A DNA stretch of 64,000 nucleotides, from assembly GCF_000003815.2 (NCBI RefSeq), contig NC_049990.1, forward strand, positions 9,983,534 through 10,047,533. Direction: 5' to 3'. Position numbers and translations under genes: made by a program. The notes beneath the pieces were generated by a model. The model was not told where the DNA came from, did not search any database, and was given only the letters and a program-made list of their open reading frames with translations. Shown here one piece after another: positions 22,747 through 33,077 of this stretch. Positions within the stretch are counted from its first letter, which is position 1, and every line of letters begins with the position of its first letter. This DNA is from Branchiostoma floridae (taxonomy: Eukaryota > Chordata > Leptocardii > Amphioxiformes > Branchiostomatidae).

Positions 22747-25700
22747 TTACATTGGCTTTTTGCAAATAAAGGGGTACAGATGGTCACAGTCAGCGTCGTT
22801 CCACTGGCCTCTCTCCTTCACCGGACCAAAAAGACCAAAAAGAAAAGTTTTGCCGGTCTGTTGAAAACATAGCATATATAATTTGTTATATAGTCATGTA
22901 CATGTAAAAATATGGGATTTACCGTTTGATGTAAATACAAGGTAAATAAGTAGTGTTTGCATTTACCACTATTGCCCCCCCCCCCACACTCACACACAAA
23001 CGTACACATACACATAACAGATAACAAGTTGGTTTTCCAAAAACTGAATGTTGGATATTATATTGCATTAAACATATAACTTTGTTACAATCACATGTGT
23101 CATTCTGAATGAGTTGATAATGTCTCCTTGAAAATCATCATTTGAATTTTTTGACCAGTATCATGATGTATGATCTGCTCTTGCCATTTTTTTATTTTAT
23201 TTTTTTTTTATTGAAGAACATGCAAAATTACACACACAGTGGTGCCGCACTCAAGCTAAAAGCTTATGTTCACGGCACCACTAACGAAATACAATAAATA
23301 ATACACAAGTAAAACACAAAAGTACGGGAATCGCCATTATAACAGAGATAAAATAAACGTAATAATAATACAATTTAATAATACAAACATTGTCTTGCCA
23401 TTGTTTGCAGATTGAAGACAGTTTAGGATATTTTTATGCGTTTGTGTAGTTATGGTGGTCAATTCAGCCCTCAAACTACAGGAAAGGTTACATTTGGGAA
23501 CACTTCATTGATCTTCCTTATTGTCAATATAAAGGAAGTGCTTTGTGTCAGGGTACTTCCGGGATATACTTTCGAACAACCAGAGTTTACAGGTTTCGAC
23601 AGCTTTAAGTAAAGTTACGAGTTACGCCAGAAAGAGGAAAAAAACAAGGACATACCCTTGAGAACATGGATCCACAATTTTCTCCTTCAAACCAACTGGC
23701 CACGTGGTCGTTGTTTGGTTCATCTGGAGCCCAGTTGGTGTACGAAAGACGTGACCCATCCGTCCACCAATCTTTGTTTTTGTGGACGTTCTCTAGTCCA
23801 ATCCAGACGATTTTCGTGATGCCTGCAAAAGAGGCCAAAGGATGTCAAGAACTATCAATACGCAAATATATAAATCCTTACCCGTCTACACCGGTCCCCT
23901 CCTGGCTCGATTAACGAACCAACTAGGCTAATGACACATGATCATACAAACTAATGATATGACAATCCATCGATGGTGAAGGGTCACGTGACCAATAGCT
24001 ATACATGATTGGTCATTCCATCCCGAAGACGTCGGTACTTTTGCGTTTTTCTTCACTCCCAAAGGAGAGAGATGTCGTTTCTTGAGTGTCAGTCAGTGTC
24101 AAACTGTAAATTTATGGAACGAGAATTCCTTACCCCAAAAGGGAGAAAGAATCTTGTGTTTGAAAGTACTACTGATTATGAAGCTCCGATAGAATCTAGA
24201 AAAAAATGTGACCATTGACAAAGAAATAAGTCTTAATTACACACCAGATGGGATGAGCGATCTGATGAACATATTTTCCATGAAGTTTCTGATAGAAACC
24301 AGATGGGCCCCATTCTGCATGCAGATGTTGTGCCCGTCAGTCCAGCTGACTTCTTGTTCCATGAAGACGTAGCAGTGGCTGTCATATTTGTGCCATCCAG
24401 TCTCACATTGTACTGTGATATAGTTGCAAAAGATGGATAAATCCATGCAGACTTTTGACAAGTTGGGGGAGAATAAAGTTCTCAAGAAAAGAGCAGATCA
24501 ACTCTCACAGATTGTTAGACTAACTTTACAAAGATTAACCTAATAGACCACAAAATCAATTCAGTTCTCATTGTGCTGAATGACTGGGTCATTGATACAT
24601 TGCTTACCTCTGTTTGACAGTTGTTGGTAAGCTCTCAGTGGTGGCAAGGTCTTGGTGGTCGCTAAGAAGGTCTCGGTGGTGGTAGACATCGTCTCGGTGG
24701 TGGTAGGCAAGGTCTCGGTGGTGGTAGGCAAGGTTTCGGTGGTGGTAGGCAAGGTCTCGGTGGTGGTAGGCAAGGTTTCGGTGGTGGTAGGCAAGGTTTC
24801 GGTGGTGGTAGGCAAAGTCTCGGTGGTGGTAGGCAAGGTCACAACGGCGGTAGGCAAGGTCATGGCGGTGGAAGGCAATGTCATAGCGGTGGCAGGTAAT
24901 GTCTCAGTGGTGGTTGTCAAGGAAACATTGGTGCTTGGAAAGATCATTGCGCTGGTCGGCAAGGCCACAATGTGGGTTGGCAATGTCATAGCGTCGGTAG
25001 GCAAAGCCACAGTACTGGTAGTCGCAGTGGTAGTTTTTAGTGATTCTGTTGCCTGTAGTCCCGATGAGGAAGAAGGGGAAGTGGACAAGACAAGTTATGG
25101 TCTGTATTTGTACATAGGGCCACAGCAAGTAAATTCTATGGATGACATCCTCTGCAGACTGCAAAAATAGTGCGATAGGGCAAAAAAAAACAAGAAGGGT
25201 GAAAAAAAAACATGGCTACATTTCCAAAAATAGGCAACATAAAGTTGTGATGACTGTTGTAAAAAGGATTAGAGGGAAAAAACATGGTATCAGAGCCAAC
25301 AAGACATTCATTCCTGTATTTAAGACATGTTCTGGTGTGGTAAAAATGACACTAGTGTGGTAGACTGGAATGACCAACAAAGTTGGTAACCACACTCTCA
25401 TAGCTTCCATATTGGTGTCACTTTTACAACTATCCAATAAGTTTCATTTCTACAACTACAGTCCTTGGTACCTTACAAGTGTCCCTTCTACAAGTACAAT
25501 TATTAGGCTACAACACAACGTATTTGCTTATTTTGGTATCGTATTGTTGGCCATCCCTGCAGAAGAAAAAAATTCTTGTTTTTTTTTTAAATGAGGCGAA
25601 AATTAATGCGCGCGCTGATGTCATCCATAACATTTACTTGCTATGGCCTAGCCTGTATAACCACCCTTTAGCGTAACGCAAAACTTCGCTCGCGGCTCGG

Positions 25701-28700
25701 CAGCAGGTGGGTATGTTACACTGAGCGACTTGTCGCACCTTACCGTTGCGTAATTATCGTATGTCTTAATTGGTATGTATGCTTTTAAATAATTGGTCAG
25801 AACAACTTCAACTTTAGAGAAAACGAATTTTAAGCACATCAATTATACATGTATTTCTTGTGGGTTTTTTCTGAGCTGCGTCCACTACTTGAGTAGTCAT
25901 TTTGTACATCATGATCCATCATGCATGGTCTGGAAATTTCTTTTTGTCTTCGAGTGGCATCGATATTCACTGCAGATCTGTTTTCATTTTGGTGACGTTA
26001 TACCCCCCTCACATTATATACGATCTTCGGACGCACTTCGCGATCGCAGGAAGGTCGGCTGATTTTAAGATCTTAATATGGTCTTGCGTATTTTTCGCCC
26101 AAAAACTGTCCCCTCACATATAAGCGAGACTCGTGCGATCGACGGTGAATAAATCTATTATAATGAACCTCCCATGACCTCTTGCACGCGGACAAGGGAA
26201 CACAAAACGTTCCTCAAAAAAGGCAAGAGATCAATAAATGTTGATTATTTTGTTGTCGGAATCTTTATAACCAATGAATGGAATGCGCGGGCATAATAGA
26301 AATGACACAAGAAAGGAAAGTGTGTCACAAAGCCAGCCTACATGTAAGGGGAGTGGTTGGTCGTGATCTTGACTTCCAAGGCGTGCCTTACAGAATTCGC
26401 AGGATAGTTGCAGGTCTTCTAGTGTGTACGAGTCGAGCCAAGGACAACAGAAGCCAGAGCTACATAGAAGACGTTATATTCTCTCTCTCTCCAAAGCTGA
26501 ACTGAGTACATGGATTCTACTTCCTTATTTATATGTTTCTTATCCGCCTACACACATATTTCTCAGAAAAAAGTACATTGTTTCTCTTTACATCATCATG
26601 ACATCATCATGACTAACTTCCTATGGTCAGTAGTGATCAGTCCCTAGCTTTACCAAATATGGCTGTGTCCACCAGCAAACTGACCATCAGGCACCAGACC
26701 CCTGAGATGAAGGTCATTAAGACTTTTGGGGTCATTTAACTCAGGCCGCCCACTCCCTTTTCTGAGAACTGAACAGGGGTACTGGACAGGGAACTAAAGT
26801 TAAAATGCACACATCTTGGAAACTGCAAGGAACACAGCTAAACTACAATACAGTACAGGGGCACCCTGTTACATACATACTACCACAGGGGCCACAATGT
26901 TAGAATTACCATCACATTCCCAGAAATTCAATATTTGTAAACAAACGGAAGTCGGGCGAACGTCGCCGGAACGCCAACCGAATTGCGCTGGATGATTAAT
27001 AACTATATCTGTGCTCGCCTATCGGTCTTCAATCGTTGGATTGACGCAAGACTATTGGCCGATACCCTTGCGAGATACGCACGATTTGCACGCACGCACG
27101 CACGACTCGGTAACGAGCTTTGCGATCTCAGAGATCTCCTGCGACTTGTCGCTTATGTTAAGAACATGTTTCGCTGCACCGCGACCATCGTACGACCCCT
27201 GAAAATTGCCGGCGATCCCTAAAAATCGCATGGTGATCGTGAGAACACCGGACGTTTTACTCACGAAAATGTCATTTAGAGCTCGTAGACTAGTCTTCCG
27301 CCTAATTTTCGCCTTATGTCAGGGGGCATTAGCACACCTGTCGTACATGTTCGTACAGGATCAGGTCTACCACATCTTACGAGGAAATCAAACTAACTAC
27401 GAGAGACTGCTATCAAGAGAAACAACAGTCCCAAACACCTCTTGCCCTAGCAGGGGTGTCTGTTTAGCCATGTTTGCTTACCTTCTCTCCACGTAGGAGA
27501 TGAAGTTCCATGATTGCAGCGGTAACAATTGAGATGACCATCGTGAGTCCACAACCAAGTGCTATCCAGCAAAGCCTAGAAGATTTTGCCCTGTTCCACA
27601 TCTCCACGATACGCTCTGAAACAAAGAAGTGACAAGGTTATTAGACTCTGCAATATTGTCAAGATGAACGTATTAAACCAGAGTTCCACGAATGTAGTGG
27701 ATTTATAATTTTTCCTCATCAATCATGCAAACATCGTAAACAAGGCTGACGGAGTTGGCTGAAAACTTGGGGTAAGTCCCAATCAAACTTGGTGTTGGTT
27801 AGATAAAGTTTAGTTTTTCCACAATGTCATTTACCAACACAGATGAACTTTCATGCTAAAATGCAAAAAAAGGTTTTGCTATCTCGTGCTCTGAACGAGC
27901 TATGGTCACGAATTTTATGTTTTAGATAGCTCTTGTGCTCAGGAATAAGTGACATAAGTTTAAGCCCCCTAGCGACTACTTTTGAGGTAGCAGGGGCATT
28001 TTTGTCAAAAACTTCTGAAGCGGATAACTCAAGAAGGGAACGACAAGTTTTCACGATTTGTGATATGTAGGTACATTAGACAATGTTGTACAAAATAAGA
28101 TACTAATTATGCAAAATAGGAGTACATTTTCAGAATTAATGAGAATAATCTATCATAGCAGTTTTTTTTCAATGTATCTCTTGTCCCGGACATGATATGG
28201 TATTGACATTTTAGTGGTAGACAGCTTTCAGCGTCATGACAAAAGTGGGGCAAGTTTCAGCCCCCTAACATTTATTTTTGGAACTGCAGGGAAAGGGATC
28301 AGAATCATCTTTATTGAGCCTTAGACATACAAATACAAGATGAAAGACGGATTAAAACACCTAGGTCAACCCTTTTTCTGAACTTACGACGTCCAGAGGG
28401 CGCAAGGTAAGACATTAAAAAGAACAATCGTGTGCGTCGGACTGCTGGGATACAAACTGTTTTAAAATTCTTTAAACATATTGCACAAGAAGATGGCAAA
28501 ACTAATACAGTGGATTCCAAATATTTGTATTACGCCTTTTTGGATAATTCGGCTAATTGCATAGAATTGCGAAATCCAAAACCAGTTACCATTCATTCTA
28601 TTGTCTAAAACATCGCAGAATTGAATAACCCACATTTCAAACTTCAGGTTTTTGGATAGAATTACGTCAACTTACACCGAATGAAAACGAGGAAAAATAC

Positions 28701-29070
28701 ACTAACACTTACAAAATCAACCAACAACTGCCAGTATGAAGGCATAAAATGAATAGAAGAGTCATTTGGGCCTACCTCTTGCCTTGTGACCAAATCGGAC
28801 TTCCTCGGGTTCCGTGTAATCGTCATCTGCTGTCTTGTCGTAGGTGTCATCGGAGCACGACTCGTTTCCCGGAAAAACCACGATGTGGTCTCCCACATTG
28901 AGGCATGTGTGCCGATCAGTACCGCCCGGGGCACCAGAACCGACCGAAGCAGCAGCGTTGTGGTCACCAGAAGCGGCACCATCGGGGACAGGCCCTGTCT
29001 CCTCATTTGTGGATGTCTCCATTTTGCGTTGGTCCTTTACTGGCAATGCCTTTGTATTGCTTTCCGCCAT
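22747..29070 (-). CDS. Type II membrane C-type lectin with mucin-like stalk (lectin B)
   Basis: Six exons in consistent phase: 29070-28776, 27615-27482, 25052-24608, 24412-24245, 23822-23656, 22857-22747; 1320 nt, 439 residues, the same exon plan as lectin A. The start ATG sits in GCCAT context with MAESNTK, as in A. The transmembrane exon is nearly identical (LCWIALGCGLTMVISIV). The stalk (144-291) has about 18 heptads dominated by TLPTTTE. The CRD has CETGW, SHCYVF, HLVSI, VWIGL, NWAPDEPNND, QWNDADC and PFICKK, so Ca2+-site motifs EPN and WND are kept. Differences from A: a shorter tail, where YLHV of A is replaced by CLNV; a shorter stalk; a divergent last exon; and a 1.3-kb element in the intron between stalk and transmembrane exons. 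The CRD exons differ much more from A than the 5' exons and introns do. Confidence 0.9.
23190..23400 (-). mobile_element. Retrotransposon 3' end, antisense copy
   Basis: On the minus strand the fragment ends CTTCAATAAAAAAAA followed by an A-rich tail, preceded by GGTGCCGTGAACATAAGC and CTTGAGTGCGGCACCA. These suit a 3'-truncated retroelement with a poly(A) signal. No coding part remains. It lies in the last lectin B intron. Confidence 0.45.
24608..25052 (-). repeat. 21-bp coding minisatellite, lectin B stalk exon
   Basis: Tandem 21-bp units like those of lectin A, here with a nearly homogeneous core of TLPTTTE units at the 3' end of the exon and older, divergent units (VALPTDAM, TLPTHIV) at its 5' end. 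The acceptor CTACAG follows a pyrimidine tract; the donor is GTAAGC. Confidence 0.9.
25116..25650. mobile_element. DNA element (MITE-like), GGATGACATC family, third copy
   Basis: Left end AGGGCCACAGCAAGTAAATT then TATGGATGACATCC; right end is the near complement (GATGTCATCCATAACATTTA then CTTGCTATGGCCTA). It has the same AGGCCA terminus and GGATGACATC box as the two copies in the SHIP-type introns but a different middle of the terminus. Lectin B intron, no counterpart in lectin A. Confidence 0.75.
26001..27328. mobile_element. 1.3-kb non-autonomous DNA element with TTA target site, lectin B specific
   Basis: Starts TACCCCCCTCACATTA and ends TTATGTCAGGGGGCA, flanked by TTA on both sides (25998-26000, 27329-27331). 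The lectin A intron has uninterrupted matching DNA (GGTGACGTT then TATAGCACACC near 17671-17690), which serves as the empty site. Its right 60 bases match the arms of the hairpin element 29433-29621 (ATTTAGAGCTC, AGACT, ATTTTCGC, ATGT, AGGGGG in the same order). No transposase frame was found. Confidence 0.75.
28290..28560 (-). mobile_element. Non-LTR retrotransposon-like 3' fragment, antisense
   Basis: On the minus strand it ends in GGCTCAATAAAGATGATTC, a typical CR1/L2-like terminus. Upstream an open stretch reads RRTRLFFLMSYLAPSGRRKF, not matched to a specific family. Lies in the first lectin B intron. Confidence 0.45.
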
Positions 29071-29432
29071 TTTTTCTTTTAACAATAAACAAAAGACAAA
29101 TGTTACACTTCTTGAAAACAAAAAAAGGATCATATAACCTTGTTGAAAACGATGTTCTAGTATCACACACAGTATATATCAGCTTGTATAATCACATACA
29201 AGCACTCCCTAGTGATGAAAGTGTCACGATTTTTAGGGATGGCCTTTTAATACTGCTGCTTCGTCTTTGAACAGCACGATACAGTTAATAGTCGATCCGC
29301 TTTATCTAAAACACCAAAACACCCCAAACGAGATTGATGTTTCATGTTTAACCGTGTCAATGCTGCATGCGTAGTTTTCTGTACAACAACGAAAGCTAAA
29401 ACGTATGCCTGATACCATTCTTAGTGTCGTTA

Positions 29433-29621
29433 TACCCCCTCACATGTAGCGAAAATCGATCGGACAACGAGTCTGCGAGCTTTAAATTACTAGGAGGCAT
29501 GACTCTGATGGCGACGAAGAAATAGCAGAGTTCCCCCCTTCCCATCAGGGTCATGCCTACTCGTAATTTAGAGCTCACAGACTCGTCGTCCGATCGATTT
29601 TCGCTACATGTGAGGGGGGTA
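29433..29621. mobile_element. Hairpin DNA element (189 bp), C-run termini, TTA/TAA target
   Basis: Almost entirely two inverted arms of about 80 bases: the left begins TACCCCCTCACATGTAGCGA, the right ends TCGCTACATGTGAGGGGGGT plus A. The arms include GATCGGAC, GAGCTCTAAATTACGAG-like and GGCATGAC segments. Flanked by TTA on the left and TAA on the right. It is inserted into a 105-bp tandem repeat whose neighbouring units lack it. Confidence 0.82.
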
Positions 29622-29880
29622 TAAAACATATTCTCCCCACAATTGCATTCTAAATGTTTATATACTAGTAAACAAATGTGGTAAACGAACAACGAAAACG
29701 TATGCCTGACACTATTTGTAGTGTCATAAAACATATTCTCCCCACAATTGCATTCTAAATGTTTATATACTAGTAAACAAATGTGGTAAACGAACAACGA
29801 AAACGTATGCCTGATACTATTTTCAGTGTCGTAAAACCTCTCCACAATTGCACTCTGAATTTTTATATGGACAAAGTAGA
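29622..29880. repeat. 105-bp tandem repeat, about 2.3 units
   Basis: TAAAACATATTCTCCCCACA recurs at 29622 and 29727 with near-identical following sequence to GTATGCCTGA(C/T)ACTATTT. A partial unit precedes the hairpin element at about 29398-29429. Upstream of lectin B. Confidence 0.85.
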
Positions 29881-29929
29881 GTAAAGGTTGGAATTTTCTT
29901 TATAGTGAAAGCACGGAATACACCATTTT

Positions 29930-30985
29930 AATAGTAGAGAGAAATAACATTTAAAAAATACCTCAATTTTCCTCTATACGCGGACAGAAAAGGTGTCGAG
30001 GCCCACTCGCATCGACGTACATTGCAGAAGGGCCTATTCGTTGCTGTTTTCGCTGTTACGCAGCAAGAATCACGTAAGCCATAAGCAGACTAATTTCAAA
30101 GTTCAAACAAAGGGCATATCAGTAGAAATGAAAAACACATTTTATGTATAAGCTCCAAAATAGACTGACGTCGACTCGTAGAGCCGGCTGGAAGGTGCAA
30201 CCACCCTGTACTGTTGCCTGATTTGTAACTTTGTTTGTAAGCTTATTTAAGGGTCATGTTTTTATGTTTTCTTTCGATATTTTTACAATGAAAGAGACCA
30301 CAGCCAGCTAGGTACATATGTGGTCCGTTAAAGAAGCATAAATGCATTCAGTCACGGCTATTTAGAATAGCCACAGCTGAAAACATAAAATCGTGCGGCA
30401 CTTAAACAATTGTGAACATCGCACAACGCTCAGAGATGGTTGATTTTATGTAGGATTTCCCTGCGATTATAGTGTCATTTACGGGTATGGGATCAGTCAC
30501 AAGGGTGCTTAGATACACGTCCGCATGAGCTGCGTATTGCCATTATTTCAGCTCAGGTATTCTTTGAGGCCGACTTTTAGTATTTTCGGTCAGGTAACCT
30601 GGATGCATAACGCTGGGTCAAAGTAAAAAGATAAATTCTTCCCCTCATTTAACTTTACCTAAACTAACACCAATTCGCAATTCATACGGACTTGATCATG
30701 AATACACTCTCGTGGGACTGATCCCTATGCTGTCACAGGTACATCTTACGATGTACATGTATGGGTGCGGTCACACGTGCGTATATATCTTTATAAGTCC
30801 TTATGAGGTCCGTATGGAATTCTTATCCTCAACCAGGCTCCACGGGTCGCTGGAAAAATAGTACAAATTGGACCCGTATAAACAGATAACATGACAGAGG
30901 AGTTAACTGGCCGAGAAGTATGGTTTTATTGCGCCCCAGCCAAATCGCCTGGCATGTCATCTGTATGTGTATATGTGTCCAATTT
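29930..30985. repeat. Duplicated upstream block of lectin B
   Basis: Counterpart of 19348-20400 (see that entry for shared words), with small insertions and substitutions throughout. It marks the right-hand limit of the lectin tandem duplication near 30985. Confidence 0.8.
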
Positions 30986-33077
30986 CTACAATTTTTGCAG
31001 TGACCCGTGGAGCATGGTAGAGACTACTAGTAATAATTCTTTTTGGTCCTCATATTGACTTGAAAATATACGCACGTGTGACCGCACCCTATGTGACCGG
31101 GCAATAAGAATCAAATAGACATTGTGTCACGAAGACATTGCCAGACTAATTCCAAACATCAAACACAAATCCGAAGGCCACAATCCTCCGTAAAGTAATT
31201 ATGGTGTTTGAAGTGTGGCCAGGGTGTTTGTACCCAGGTGCCCTGTTTTGCCACCGACATGCAAAATTTCGGACAAATCCCTCAAACCTGACAACATAGA
31301 ATCTTTACTTAAAGGTATGAAGACACAGACAAAATTAAAGTTGTTCATGTCTGTCTCGTCTTAGAAAAAAAGGCTATTGTAGCATTTGGTCATAAATCAT
31401 GTGAATGAGGCCCCTATTTGCATGATCTAGTGATGTATATCAGAAGTTCCCATCTTATACCAGAACGGAATTTGATTGTTTTTCGTTAGAAAAGGGCCAA
31501 AAGACTTGTCATGTTTTGGAGCATCCCGCCTTTTTGCTATTCTATTTCTCATCATTTCAAATGAAAATAGGTAGTTAAAGTTGTCCCTCCTTGTCAACTC
31601 CTTAAATAGGCCTTATCGACTGAATGAGTGTTATTCTAAAAGTATGGACAAATGGACCAGTCAAGCAACTGGTTCAGATCAAAGATTCATTTTTTTTTAT
31701 ATTCAACATCTCATCAGTAACACATTACAATTGCAAAAGAAAAATCCCTCTACCTTACATCAACATATCACAAAATGTTCCATTCGATCACATTTCACTT
31801 TTGGTGGCATACATGGATTTCTATCTACAACTTTACATGCACACAATGCAGATATCTCTATATTTACATGATATATACAAGTTTGTTTAGAAAGAATGTT
31901 GATTTTTGCCCTTTGCATCATTTGTGTTGCACAATCTCACTTCTGTGCTAAGATATGACAGATTATCACAAATAGTAACAGTTACTTGGAAAAAGTTAAG
32001 ACCAGGGTTGCACAAGATGAAATAGCAATTTTTATGTCCTTGAGTAATGATTCAAAGCATTTTTTCACAATAAAACTAATTTTAAGTAAATCAGTAACAG
32101 ATATGTGGTACTCAAAAGAGTTCCATGCCTAAGTCCTGAATTGCCTATCAACACAATAACCATAACTTGATATGTACAATCATTGCTAAAACCTTACAGT
32201 TTGATTAAAATCCTTAAAATTGTCCGTAATGACATGCAGATATCAAACAAAACAAAACAAAACACAAAATTTAATGCAGTTAGTGTCTGTAACATGATAA
32301 GTTATAGAATGTGTAGTATTGACGGGCATACATCTCAGCAAACAGGATATGCATTACTGATGGCAGTTTCAGAAAAAGAATGATGGTAGAAAATGTTTGT
32401 TACTGGCTCTTTTCCTTTTAAGTACACATGATTTTTCCTAGTTTTGATTTACTGTCATATGGCTCCTAAATTGACTTGATTCAGAGTTGAAAACTTCTGA
32501 TCTCATTGCACACATATTTGATTTGACTGTGGTCTATCAGAGAATAACAATTAAAACACCTTAATTACTTATTGTCAGGGTTGATACACTTGGACTAACA
32601 GATAGCAGATCAAGTCTTTGATTTTTCAAGCCATGTCAACTGCATCTTATGGAAAATACTAGAACTGAATGTGCAATAGGAGTTATAATAATGGTGTGAA
32701 ATGTTTATGTAACAATTACATGTCTTGCTTTGTTCTATTGTTTTTCTACAACATCATAAATTGACTTATCAAATTGTAAAAAAAAGAAAATATGTATAAT
32801 ACATACAACAAAGTGGTCTAAATTCTAAGAAAAATCAGTGTCAGAAACTGATTTTGACATTTCAAATTCAAAAGAGCTACCAGTGGTTTTGACATATAGA
32901 ATCTAATTTCAAAATTACATAGTGGCAACATCCTCTGAAGGCATGTCCTGTAAAAAGTATAATACAAACCAAAGACTGTCCTATTCAAAGGTCCTTGCGG
33001 TAGCATGCTCAGTTGCTGGTGCCTTTCTCCATTTGATACCCTGGGCCTGTTATATACATGTACACAATATTGCTCCC
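30986..33077. other. Region downstream of the RasGAP stop codon
   Basis: AT-rich, no supported exon on either strand. The part next to 33078 is presumably 3' UTR of the RasGAP gene. No clear poly(A) signal on the minus strand was picked out. Confidence 0.5.

Noticed and set aside
24652-25170. Plus-strand Val/Gly/Lys-rich open frame over the lectin B stalk
   Set aside because: Shadow of the same minisatellite; no splice or promoter context.
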